Source: Streptomyces sp. NBC_01381 (GTDB lineage: Bacteria; Actinomycetota; Actinomycetes; Streptomycetales; Streptomycetaceae). From it: a stretch of 64,000 nt of DNA. Location: contig NZ_JAPEPI010000002.1 in the NCBI RefSeq assembly GCF_026340305.1, forward strand, positions 1,178,001 to 1,242,000, read 5' to 3'. Within the stretch, counting starts at the first letter, position 1. Each line of letters begins with the position of its first letter. Shown here piece after piece: positions 8,319 through 15,981 of this stretch. The notes beneath the pieces were generated by a model. The model was given only the letters and a program-made list of their open reading frames with translations, did not search any database and was not told where the DNA came from. A program made the translations under genes and the position numbers.

Positions 8319-8352
8319 GGGGCTCGCCGTCACTGGACGGCGAGCCCCTTTT
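8319..8352. terminator. bidirectional rho-independent terminator after cdsA
   Basis: A perfect 13-bp stem (8319-8331 with 8336-8348), four-base loop and TTTT tail lies between cdsA and the convergent small secreted-protein gene. It can serve both strands. Confidence 0.88.
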
Positions 8353-8382
8353 CGTACGCCCTCTTCAGCTTTCGTACGCCAC

Positions 8383-8849
8383 TTACTTCAGCTTGTGGCA
8401 CGCCTTCTGCGAGAGGTTCTTCCACTGCACGCAGACCAGCGTGCCCTTGCGGAACTTGCGCCCCGTGGTGGTCCCGGTCTTGCCCCGCTCGACCTCGGCG
8501 GCGTTGCCGTGCGGAACCGAGTGGGCCGGGCGCCAGCTCTTGCCGACGTGGGTCGAGCCGCCCGGCTGCTTGTACAGCCAGCGTGCCTTGCCGGCCTTGT
8601 ACGGAGACCTGGCTGTCTGGACATAGTTCAGGCCACGCTTGGTGGACCCCTTCTTGTTCCAGTAGAAGAAGGGACCGAGTACACGCAGGTCCTGCCGCTC
8701 TGCTTCACGCAGCGCACCTCTTGGTGCTTGCTCACGCTCGCAGCGGCCTTGGCCTGGGCCCCGGTCTGGGCGTTGGCCGGTGCGGCGGTCGTGACGGCGA
8801 GCGCTGCGGTGGCGCCGATCAGAAGCGCCTTCCCCGTTTGATTCAACAC
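8383..8849 (-). pseudogene. small secreted protein, single frameshift
   Basis: Reading from GTG 8849, ten bases after a GGAGG site, gives a signal peptide (GKALLIGATAALAVTTAAPANA) and then KHQEVRCVKQSGRTCVYSV. At about 8675 the frame breaks. One base must be added in the CCC run to continue as FFYWNKKGSTKRGLNYVQ and on to GKSWRPAHSVPHGNAAEVE and LVCVQWKNLSQKACHKLK, with the stop at 8383-8385. The joined protein would be about 155 residues, exported, basic and Cys-containing, of unknown function. No slippery heptamer is present, so I read this as a real single-base deletion or a sequencing error, not programmed frameshifting. Confidence 0.65.
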
Positions 8850-9000
8850 GTGCTGATTACCTCCAGCGGAGTTGATGTTGTCAGGGGAGACTGTAGTGAT
8901 CAATGGCAGGGTCATGACAGCGGTTTGGTCGCAGTCCTGGCATAGCCTCGTTTCAGGAGACCTCACATGCTGTCTGTGTCTCCACTCTGAGGAGGCGATG

Positions 9001-9852
9001 GTGAGCGGAACCGGGGCGCGGTTACTCGCGGGCGCCATGATCGTGACCTGCGCGGCGCTCCTCGGCCCCAGTGCCCCGAACGGTGCGCACATCGCCAAGC
9101 CACTGCCGGCCGGCAGTCCCGAAGAGGTCGTGCCGAACCGGGTCATGACGTGGAACATCTGCAACCCCTGCAACGCGAGCGGGCAGAACGTCGGCCGGGC
9201 GGCGGAGATCGCGACGTACGCGCCCCAGGTCGTCGGCCTGCAGGAAGCGTGTGTCCGGGACGTCGAGAGCATCCGGGATCATCTGCAGTACCAGTACGGG
9301 CTGGTCTACCACGTCGAATATGGGTCGGTTCTGCGCAACTGGGGCCGCTGCGGGGGACTGCCGTGGAGTCCGGGCGCCTTTGGCCAGGCGGTCCTCTCGG
9401 CGGCGCCGATGACGGACCGTACGAGCGTGGAATATCCCGACGGCGGATCCGAGGACCGCGGGTACATGGCCGTCACCACCCTCGTGGACGGCCGGCCCGT
9501 CCGGGTCTTCAACACGCACCTGGCCCATCGCCACCAAGAAGCGGTCCGGGCCGCACAGGTCGGCGTACTGGCGGCGGAGGTCGCCCGGCACGACCGCGCG
9601 ATCGTTCTCGGCGACTTCAACGCGGTGCCGACTGCCGCTGAGCTCACGGGGATGTGGGGCCTGGCCGCGGACGTGGACCCCGAGTGCGGACCCGCGGCCA
9701 CCGGCATCTGCAAGACGACCACCGATTGGCACACCAAGTTCGACTACGTCTTCCTGCGGGGCTTCGACCGGCTCGAACACGGAGTGCATCCCACCCCGTA
9801 CTCGGACCACAGCCTGCTCCACGCCGACGTGGGGCCGAAGCAGCGGCCGTGA
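9001..9852 (+). CDS. secreted endonuclease/exonuclease/phosphatase family protein
   Basis: Predicted exported Mg-dependent phosphoesterase of the EEP (DNase I-like) fold; the substrate, whether nucleic acid, sphingolipid or inositol phosphate, cannot be told. A hydrophobic N-terminus (GARLLAGAMIVTCAALL) suggests a signal peptide. The fold motifs appear in order: RVMTWNIC, VVGLQEAC with the metal-binding Glu, the HLAHR region, VLGDFNAVP, and the C-terminal SDHSLLHADV. GGAGG at 8991-8995 favours GTG 9001 over the ATG at 8998. Its stop codon (9850-9852) lies inside the left copy of the island boundary repeat, so in the empty site it would have sat about 40 bases before rlmN. Confidence 0.82.
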   Translation: MSGTGARLLAGAMIVTCAALLGPSAPNGAHIAKPLPAGSPEEVVPNRVMTWNICNPCNASGQNVGRAAEIATYAPQVVGLQEACVRDVESIRDHLQYQYGLVYHVEYGSVLRNWGRCGGLPWSPGAFGQAVLSAAPMTDRTSVEYPDGGSEDRGYMAVTTLVDGRPVRVFNTHLAHRHQEAVRAAQVGVLAAEVARHDRAIVLGDFNAVPTAAELTGMWGLAADVDPECGPAATGICKTTTDWHTKFDYVFLRGFDRLEHGVHPTPYSDHSLLHADVGPKQRP

Positions 9853-9911
9853 CCTGGCCGGGCCCCCGCCGTCTGAGACACTGGAATCACCATGCCTGTA
9901 CCCGGAGAACT
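9849..9911. repeat. left attachment-site copy (attL-like)
   Basis: Matches 17645-17707 over 63 bases with three mismatches, the last 35 (9877-9911) being identical. It includes an ATG at 9892 equivalent to the rlmN start. From there a remnant reading frame gives only 22 codons (MPVPGEL then island sequence) to a TGA at 9958-9960. Confidence 0.85.
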
Positions 9912-9928
9912 GGCAGGTCAGAGACGAG

Positions 9929-9973
9929 AATTGGCCCCCTACCAGTGCGTTTGCCGCTGATAGGGGGCCAATT
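9929..9973. terminator. hairpin just inside the left island end
   Basis: A perfect 13-bp inverted repeat (9929-9941 and 9961-9973) with a 19-base loop lies immediately inside the left boundary. It could terminate the leftward operon of the island, or be part of the attachment region. Confidence 0.6.
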
Positions 9974-10015
9974 GCTGCTTGCTGGGCCGTGCCTGGGCCG
10001 TGGGAGGGTGTGGAG

Positions 10016-10462
10016 CTAGGCCGATGCGAGGCGGCGGCGGACCGCCTCGCCGCTCGCGTTGATGAACGCTGGTATGGCTTTGTGGTGCCGCTCCCACAGC
10101 CGGGCGTACGACTCATCGTCCACGTGGCCCTGCCTCCAGTAGCTCCCCAGTTCCTTGCCGGCCGTGTTCAACTCCGCAAGTGCCGCAAGCAAGGCGGCGT
10201 CCCGAGTGAGGATCCGTAGCCGAACAGACGCCAGCACGTGGGCGGGGAGGTCGTAGCCACTGACGCGATCGTCCATGCCGAGGACCCGCTCCTCCCAAAT
10301 GCGATCCTCGAAGTCTGTTACTGAGGCAGCGATCAAGGCGCATTGCTCCATGAGCAACTCCGACAGGCGCACCCTGTCCTCGGCACGCTTCATGAGGCGT
10401 TGCCCCAGTAGCGCGATGGCAGCGCCGACGGCTGTCGCGAGCAACGTCCCCCAAACGCCCAT
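10016..10462 (-). CDS. small membrane-anchored protein of unknown function
   Basis: A 148-residue protein with an N-terminal membrane segment (VWGTLLATAVGAAIALLGQ) followed by an alpha-helical, charged domain: RVRLSELLMEQCALI, ASVRLRILTRDAALLAALAEL, and a C-terminal AIPAFINASGEAVRRRL. Its layout, one N-terminal membrane helix and a cytoplasmic helical body, resembles the product of the gene at 13320 in the same island. It is the last gene of the leftward island operon. I do not recognise a family and propose no function. Confidence 0.7.
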   Translation of the reverse strand: MGVWGTLLATAVGAAIALLGQRLMKRAEDRVRLSELLMEQCALIAASVTDFEDRIWEERVLGMDDRVSGYDLPAHVLASVRLRILTRDAALLAALAELNTAGKELGSYWRQGHVDDESYARLWERHHKAIPAFINASGEAVRRRLASA

Positions 10463-10487
10463 GGGAGCATTGTTCCCGCGCTGGTGC

Positions 10488-11948
10488 TCACTGCATAGCG
10501 AAGCCCGGAGAACTTCCCGGGGGAAATGCAGAGGAACCAGGGTCGGACCCGGCCAATCGCAGGTCAGACAGGTTGAGCGTGATCCCGGTGTAGGTGGGCA
10601 CCTGCCGGCCGAATTGGTCGCGGGGGCGGGCCCGGTGGAGCTGGGGGACGACGGATTGCAGGTTGCGGCCGAACATCTGCTTCGTGCCGACGGCGCGAAC
10701 GCCGTTGTCCTCGGCCCACTCCCGCTATACCGCCCACAGGGTGTCGACTGGCACCGTGGTGTCGGCCCCGGTGATGCAGCACTCGCGCACGAACGCGCTT
10801 GTAGGCGAGGCGGTGTCCTGCATGATGACGACCGATTCCCGCGACGACTCAGACATCGGTGATGCGTCCGCCACGCTCCAAGCGGGCGAGGCCATCCAGA
10901 GCCCAGTTGAGGATGCCGGGCGTCTCCTCGGCGAGCTTGTCGGTCAGGCCGGTGTCCTCCTTGCCGAGCCAGGAGACGGTCATGCTCAGCACCACGAAGC
11001 GGCGGGCAATGACCCGGATGAGTCCCCGAAGTTCGGCAGCTCGTTGGGCAGCACCATCAGGCGCGTGGGCAGCTTGCCCGTCCACGGGTCGCGGAACTTT
11101 CGGTCGATGTCGATGGTGTCTTCCCCGGAAATGGTCAGCAGCCGTTCGACGACCTGCCCGCCGTCCTTGCCGGACAGGCGCGCATCGGAGATGACCGCGA
11201 GTGGCTTGCCGATCAGGGACGACAGACCGAAGTTGCTACCGAGCCCGGCCAGGGTGGCCCGGCGAGGTTCTCCCGGCCGACCAACTCTTTAAGGACGCGG
11301 GCGATGGTGCCTTTCCCGGAGCGGGAGGGGTCCTTTGATCAGGAGAATCTTTTGCTGGTCGGTGCGGCCGGACAGGATGTAACCGAACCACTCCTGCAAC
11401 GCTGCGATGGCTGCCGGGTCGTCCGGCCAGATCTGCCGCAGGAAGCGTTCCCAGCTCGGCGCACTGGCTTGCGGGTCGTAGGCGAAAGGGACCGAGACCA
11501 GGTTGAAAAAGCCTGGCGAGTGCGGCAACAGAGCCCGGTCCCGGATCCGCAGCAGGCCGTTCTCGCACGCCACGATCGGGATGCGGTCACCGCTGTCCGC
11601 GTTGGTCTCGATCCAGGAAGGTGCGTCCGCCTCGGTGGGCAGCAGCGTGATGGCTCCGAGCGCATCGAGAAGGTTGCTGATCTTCTGTTTGGTTGGTGCC
11701 CAGTCGCGGATTTCCGGCTGCCCCTCGCGGTCTGCGCCGCCTTTGAAGGTGGCGTGCTCCAGCCGCTTGTACATGGACGCGCGCATCTGGTGCTCATCCA
11801 GCTCACGCCAGCACGTGCCGGTCCAGCGCATCCAGGAGCCGCGCCAGCGGCGGCACAGCAGGTTGCCGTTCGGGTCCTGCCAGTCGGGGATTACCCTGCG
11901 GGCGACGGCCATCGGGTTGGACGGGGCGGGTAGTTCTTCGGCGGTCAT
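10488..11948 (-). pseudogene. P4-family phage/plasmid primase-helicase, multiply disrupted
   Basis: Starting from ATG 11948, the protein reads through a D5/P4-type N-terminal region (EIRDWAPTKQKISNLLDALGAI, QEWFGYILSGRTDQQKILLIKGP) and then breaks. To keep the helicase going one must correct an extra C near 11325 just before the Walker A motif (RSGKGTIARVLKELVG), a lost base near 11268, a lost G near 11020 (before RFVVLSMTVSWLG) and a shift near 10845 after GILNWALDGLARLERGG. An in-frame TAG also stands at 10725-10727. The C-terminal DNA-binding part (TASPTSAFVRECCITGA, VGTKQMFGRNLQSVVPQL) is still recognisable. Five lesions make it non-functional unless the assembly is wrong here. Confidence 0.82.
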
Positions 11949-12127
11949 GCGGCCGTCCTTCCTTCCTGGGGAGTACGCAACAGGCATTGGTCGCGGTGGG
12001 CGGTGTGGTCCTCGATCAAGGCCAGGACGCGAGGCTTGCCGACGGCGCTGCGGTTCCTGCCGCACTCGCACTGGCTGTTGGCGGTGGGGACGGCGCCCTT
12101 GGGTGCCACGATGTGGAGCCATGCCAC
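11945..12127 (-). CDS. small Cys-containing element protein
   Basis: A 60-residue protein starting at GTG 12127 and ending with an ATGA overlap on the helicase start. It contains CECGR and a later single Cys (HRDQCLLRTPQEG), with conserved-looking IVAPKGAVPTANSQ at the start. I have seen closely similar small proteins between prim-pol and primase/helicase genes of Streptomyces integrative elements; their function is not established. Tight coupling suggests a role in the replication operon. Confidence 0.6.
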   Translation of the reverse strand: MAWLHIVAPKGAVPTANSQCECGRNRSAVGKPRVLALIEDHTAHRDQCLLRTPQEGRTAA

Positions 12128-12155
12128 GGGGGACCGTCCGTCGCCGCGTGGCGGG

Positions 12156-12302
12156 TCAGGGCGAACAGCAATGGGGGGACGCCTTCGGCGAGACGTCTTT
12201 CGGCTCGCCCACGGCCGTCCGGGGCGCGGCCTGGTCGGCGATGCACGGGACGGTCGGGGTGGGGGTGATGCTCTTCAGTGAGGGGCGGCGAGGGGTGCTC
12301 AT
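12156..12302 (-). CDS. 48-residue small protein in replication operon
   Basis: The ATG at 12302 overlaps the prim-pol stop codon by four bases (ATGA) and the reading frame runs 48 codons. The product is Pro-rich with three Cys (VPCIAD, PHCCSP). No family is recognised. The overlap argues that it is, or was, translated; because its neighbours are broken, it could also be a truncated remnant. Confidence 0.4.
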   Translation of the reverse strand: MSTPRRPSLKSITPTPTVPCIADQAAPRTAVGEPKDVSPKASPHCCSP

Positions 12303-13224
12303 GCCGCTACCTGGCGACGCTGGTTGTGGGCGATGGACCAGTTCAGTGCACTGCGCAGGGTCGCGCGGCACTGAGACGTCGGCAGTCCGGCCGCCTCGCC
12401 TGCTCCCTGAAGAGCATCCTCGACCGTCGATCGGGGGAGGTCGCCCCACGCGATGAACCGCCCCAGGGCGCGCGCCGCCGTGAACAACTTCGCCTCGCGC
12501 TCCCGGTGTTGAGATCCGGCGACGTTGCGAGTCTCGTTGGCGAGCGCGATGTCAGCGTATCAGCGGGATTGTGCCGTTTCGGCCACTGAAGGAGCCAGTG
12601 ACGCCCTGGGGCGGGCTTGAGGATGCTCACAGCCATCCGGGCAGTGAGGTCGCCACAGAGCCGCCTACGGCTTCGTAGGGTCCGGCGGGGGTGGGTGCTG
12701 CCCGCTGCGACGACGTAGCCGCCACATGCGCGGGTGTCGACCAACGGGGCGATCGTGCCTGCGGTGTTGGTCAGCCGTCCGCCGGGTGGAGCAGCGAAGT
12801 ACAGGTGCTGACCGCCGCTCGCAGTCCGCGTCCGGCAGGTGTCGGGGACGGTGTGGCCGGTGCGCTCGCAGAGCGCCTTGAAGGTCGTCACGCGGCAAGG
12901 CGTGTCCCCATTGCTGCTGTCCTTGGGCATGTCGAGATCTATGACCAGCAGCCTGGAAGGGCCGGTGGCGATACCGACGTTGAACTCGCCGTGCGACCAG
13001 GCGGCGCGGATACGGTCCGCGTCGGTGGTGGCGCGCTGCTCCCACTTGCGGTGCCCGCTAACACAGACTCCGGTGCGGGGGCAGGCGGCTTCGCCGTGCA
13101 GGGCGGGGCGCTTGGTGCCGGGACGGAGGGGAAAGACGTGCCAGCCGCGAGCGGCGGCCTCCAGGGCAGCGTCTTGCAGGCGGCTTGGGGAAGGGTCTCG
13201 CGGGTTGTCCGTGGGTTGGGTCAT
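12299..13224 (-). pseudogene. prim-pol (bifunctional primase/polymerase) replication protein, disrupted
   Basis: From ATG 13224 the N-terminal prim-pol domain is clear: LEAAARGWHVFPLRPGTKRPA, CVSGHRKWEQRATTD, NVGIATGPSRLLVIDLDMP with the catalytic acidic pair, and GGQHLYFAAPP. After GYVVAAGST an extra C in a C-run (about 12690) breaks the frame. The natural continuation TPAGPYEAVGG is found in another frame and meets a TGA. The C-terminus (LFTAARALGRFIAWGDLPRS) is in a third frame behind another TGA and ends at 12299. The protein resembles replication initiators of Streptomyces integrative elements. Confidence 0.8.
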
Positions 13225-13319
13225 GCTTGGGTTCTCCAGTTCCCGTGAGCTGGGATAGGGGGGCAGCCGCGGACTTTGGCGAGAAGGCGGTTGCCCCCGT
13301 CGGGGGAGTCAGGGGGGCT

Positions 13320-13898
13320 ATGAATAGTGCAGTGATTGCTCTGGTTGTTGCGGTGTGCGGTGTGATGGGAACGCTGCTAGCTCCGGTCCTCTCCCAGGGT
13401 TCGCAAGCCAGAGCTTTAGAAGCGGATTTTGAGAGACACCAGCAAGCGGACCGAACCCAATGGCGGCGCGAGCAGGAGCGTGAGGGGTTAGAGCAACGGC
13501 GCACTTGCTACGTGGACACGAACGCTGCTTTCCGCAGGTATCGGGTTCAGTTGATGAACTTCCTGTACTTCGTCCACCGTGGCCAGGTGACCGAAGAAGC
13601 CAGCCAGGAACTTGAAGCAGCACGTCAAGCGCATCACACGGCTTTCGCCGAGGCCCAGATGATTGCTTCCGCCTCGGTTTTGAGCTATCTAGATGAGCTG
13701 GCTATTGCTCTCGGGCAGAGCTACCGCAGGACGAAGAATCTGGAAGAGGGTCACCCAGAATCAGACGGATCTTTCGAAGAAATCGAGGTGTACCTGAACT
13801 GGCTCTGGGAGCGTTGGGATGCGATGCGGGGTGCCATGCGCGCGGATCTAGGTATCAGCGATGCACCTCGTACACCACCGTCGGGTAACTCCCCCTGA
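13320..13898 (+). CDS. membrane-anchored coiled-coil protein with two TTA codons
   Basis: A 192-residue protein. Residues 1-22 form a membrane or signal-anchor segment (NSAVIALVVAVCGVMGTLLA), followed by a charged helical stretch (RHQQADRTQWRREQEREGLEQRR) likely to form a coiled coil, and a helical C-terminal part with a conserved-looking ELAIALGQSYRR. Codons 33 and 57 are TTA (13416-13418 and 13488-13490), which in Streptomyces need the developmental tRNA BldA. It is divergent from the broken prim-pol gene. Similar proteins occur in Streptomyces elements; the function is unknown. Confidence 0.68.
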   Translation: MNSAVIALVVAVCGVMGTLLAPVLSQGSQARALEADFERHQQADRTQWRREQEREGLEQRRTCYVDTNAAFRRYRVQLMNFLYFVHRGQVTEEASQELEAARQAHHTAFAEAQMIASASVLSYLDELAIALGQSYRRTKNLEEGHPESDGSFEEIEVYLNWLWERWDAMRGAMRADLGISDAPRTPPSGNSP

Positions 13899-13922
13899 GC
13901 GCGTGACGCCTCCGTCCGACTA

Positions 13923-14372
13923 TCAGCCGTGGAAGTGGTTTCGCTTGATGCCGGCCTTGCGGATGTGGAAGGTGTTGCCGCCCCCGTCGTGGCCGAGGAT
14001 CTGGACGGCGATCCAGCCGCCAAAGATAACGGCGGCCAGGATGATGAGATGTGTGATCAGCGCGGTGAGTGCGGCGATGAACGTGGTGAGCAGGAGCAGG
14101 CCGCCGCAGACGGCGCCGAACCCGATGCCTCCGAGCGCGAGGTTCACCGCTGTCCGCGAGACGACCGGTTTGGCGGCGGCGGGTTCGGGTTTGGCGAGCT
14201 CGATGGCATACCCGGTGACCACGCGGCCGTCGGGCAGCACGATGGACTGCACCGCCGCTACCTGGCCGTTGGCGGACACGAACGGGGCAGCCTGTGCCGG
14301 GACGATCGGGGTAGGTTGGTGGACGGTCACGGCCCGTTCCGCGGGCGCGCGCTGTTGGGTTTCGGGGTACAT
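13923..14372 (-). CDS. Spd-like/DUF6251-type membrane protein of integrative elements
   Basis: A 149-residue protein: a Pro/Ala-rich N-terminus, a short soluble stretch (IVLPDGRVVTGYAIELA), then two predicted membrane segments (LALGGIGFGAVCGGLLLL and ALITHLIILAAVIFGGWIAV), ending in a basic His-rich tail. The position beside short inverted repeats, in an element with transfer remnants, fits the small spread proteins that accompany Streptomyces DNA transfer. Family naming is from memory and tentative. The 192-residue gene at 13320 converges on it. Confidence 0.55.
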   Translation of the reverse strand: MYPETQQRAPAERAVTVHQPTPIVPAQAAPFVSANGQVAAVQSIVLPDGRVVTGYAIELAKPEPAAAKPVVSRTAVNLALGGIGFGAVCGGLLLLTTFIAALTALITHLIILAAVIFGGWIAVQILGHDGGGNTFHIRKAGIKRNHFHG

Positions 14373-14395
14373 GCGGAATCCCTTCTGGGGTGAGG

Positions 14396-14545
14396 TCAGG
14401 GAGGCGAAGACACCCCCTGCCGAGGTGCGTGTGAAGGGGGTTTCAGGGCGGTGACCTGCGGGCCTCCCCGCCTCCCTGAGTGATCATTCGTGCAGGTCAG
14501 GGCCAGGGAGGCGGTCAGGGAGTTCTCCCTGCCTCCCTGACCGCC
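14396..14545. repeat. cluster of CTCCCTGA inverted repeats
   Basis: The 8-mer CTCCCTGA or its complement occurs four times (14396-14403, 14472-14479, 14515-14522, 14533-14540), with two one-mismatch copies at 14503-14510 and 14525-14532. Copies one and two form an 11-bp inverted pair around 60 bases; copies three and four form a 13-bp stem (14510-14522 with 14533-14545). The cluster lies between the Spd-like gene and a truncated gene end. It could be a transfer origin-like site (8-bp motifs are known for TraB binding in Streptomyces plasmids), an operator, or a terminator. Confidence 0.6.
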
Positions 14546-14561
14546 GGGGGCGCGCCTCCCT

Positions 14562-14735
14562 CTATCCGGCGGTGGAAGCGGAACCCTCGCCGTCACGGTT
14601 CTTGAGGGCGCGGGTGAGGCGGTCGCGGCCGATGACCATGCGTCCGTCGGACTTGTAGGGCTTCCAGCAGCTCAACCGGGTGCAGAGGTTGAGAGCGGGA
14701 CGCTCTTGGGAATCGTCGTGGCGCGGGTTTGGACG
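14562..14735 (-). pseudogene. 3' remnant of a truncated element gene
   Basis: Only about 57 codons remain open before the TAG at 14562-14564. The readable end (CWKPYKSDGRMVIGRDRL, TRALKNRDG) looks like the C-terminal DNA-binding end of a larger element protein, possibly the transfer ATPase. Upstream the frame closes and the sequence changes character before the AT-richer cassette. I infer that the gene was cut when the cassette came in. Bases 14736-14934 hold nothing else that I can support. Confidence 0.4.
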
Positions 14736-14920
14736 GCTTCAAACTCCGCCCCTACCGTGCAGACAGCCCCTGACCAGCTAGTTGGCCGGAGCCTGGGCGA
14801 GCACCGCCGCGGCGGTGCCGAGGGAAGCCGGTATCGCCGGATGGAAGGGGGACTCAGCGCACCCCTCAACTGCCTGCAGCACACGCGCTTCTGATGCGCT
14901 GCGAAGCTCTGCAGCTGTCT

Positions 14921-14926
14921 GATACA
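14921..14926 (+). promoter_or_regulatory. possible -10 box for leaderless transcription of the DUF262 gene
   Basis: GATACA ends eight bases before the ATG at 14935, and no ribosome-binding site precedes that ATG. This spacing is what leaderless Streptomyces transcripts show. Inference only. Confidence 0.35.
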
Positions 14927-14934
14927 ACGACAAC

Positions 14935-15981
14935 ATGCTGCTGGATGAAGCGGGACTGCTCGATGAACTTGACCGTCACAGGCGTTCTGTTGACACGGAC
15001 TACTTTGACCTCTCCTTGCGCGAGCTGGTGCGGATGGTTTCTGAGCAGGAGATCAAGATCGCTCCCGCGTATCAACGCCAATTTCGGTGGGATGACGAAA
15101 CGCAATCTGCACTAATTGAATCTTTCCTTCTAGGGCTGCCCGTTCCGGCGATTTTCGTTGCGACCAATCGCGATGCTACTTGGGATGTCGTAGATGGCCT
15201 TCAGCGCATCTGTACGATTCTCCGATTTATGGGTGTGGACGCGCCTGAATCCGAAAATTTTCGGTTCAGCGCTGCGCCTCTACGCTTGAAGTCGCTCAAG
15301 ACGCTAGCCGGTTTCGGTGATTTGACCTACGAGGAGCTTCCTAGGCCAATTCGGATGACTCTTGATCGGAGATTTTTGCGGGTTCAGGTGTTGAGTGATA
15401 AATCTGAACCCGAAGTTCGTTTTGAGCTTTTTCGGCGGCTTAACGCTGGAGCAGTGGCACTTACGCCTCAAGAGATTCGTAGCTGTATTTTCCGAGGTCC
15501 ATTTCATGAGCTTCTCGAAGACCTGTCGCAGAGTAGGCAATTCAAGTCCCTTCTGAAGCTGCAAAAATTGAACCAAACGAACGGCACTGCAGAAGAGTTG
15601 GTGCTCAAATTCTTCGCATACCTAGACCGTTCCTCTGTATTCGATGGAAAGGTCACAAACTTCCTTAACGGCTATATGCGCGATAGAGCTTCAGATACTG
15701 ACCTGGCGGCAGATCGGGAAATTTTTGAAAAATCGGTAGACTTTCTATCCTCCATTATTAACGGGCCATTTTTGAGGGGAAAGCTTTCGATTACGCCACT
15801 GAATCAATTTGAAGCTGTATTGGTGGGAGTAGGCAGCCTCTTCCGTAAGGGGATTGAACCGGTCGAACCTCCTGCGGGATGGCTAAATGACGAGAAGCTT
15901 GTCGATTTTAGTACCGGCGCCACGAATACTCGCACAATGCTTGTTAATAGAATTAGTCGTGCTGAAGAGTTGATGACGTGA
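14935..15981 (+). CDS. DUF262 domain protein, first gene of a predicted defence pair
   Basis: A 348-residue protein with an N-terminal DUF262 (ParB/GmrS-like) domain. The two signature blocks are APAYQRQFRW around residues 43-52 and VDGLQR at 86-91. DUF262 domains in GmrSD and related systems bind and hydrolyse nucleotides to control or carry out DNA cleavage. The rest (FELFRRLNAGAVALTPQEIR, KLNQTNGTAEELVLKFFAYL) fits the helical second half of the family. No HNH nuclease domain follows, so this protein alone is not a GmrD-type enzyme. Base composition and codon use are much richer in A/T than the neighbours, a sign of transfer. Its stop overlaps the HEPN gene start (GTGA). It could be the regulator, antitoxin or sensor of the pair. 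Confidence 0.85.
   Translation: MLLDEAGLLDELDRHRRSVDTDYFDLSLRELVRMVSEQEIKIAPAYQRQFRWDDETQSALIESFLLGLPVPAIFVATNRDATWDVVDGLQRICTILRFMGVDAPESENFRFSAAPLRLKSLKTLAGFGDLTYEELPRPIRMTLDRRFLRVQVLSDKSEPEVRFELFRRLNAGAVALTPQEIRSCIFRGPFHELLEDLSQSRQFKSLLKLQKLNQTNGTAEELVLKFFAYLDRSSVFDGKVTNFLNGYMRDRASDTDLAADREIFEKSVDFLSSIINGPFLRGKLSITPLNQFEAVLVGVGSLFRKGIEPVEPPAGWLNDEKLVDFSTGATNTRTMLVNRISRAEELMT

Noticed and set aside
8383..8849. Programmed frameshift in the small secreted protein
   Set aside because: No slippery heptamer or downstream structure fits; a simple one-base deletion in a C-run explains it.
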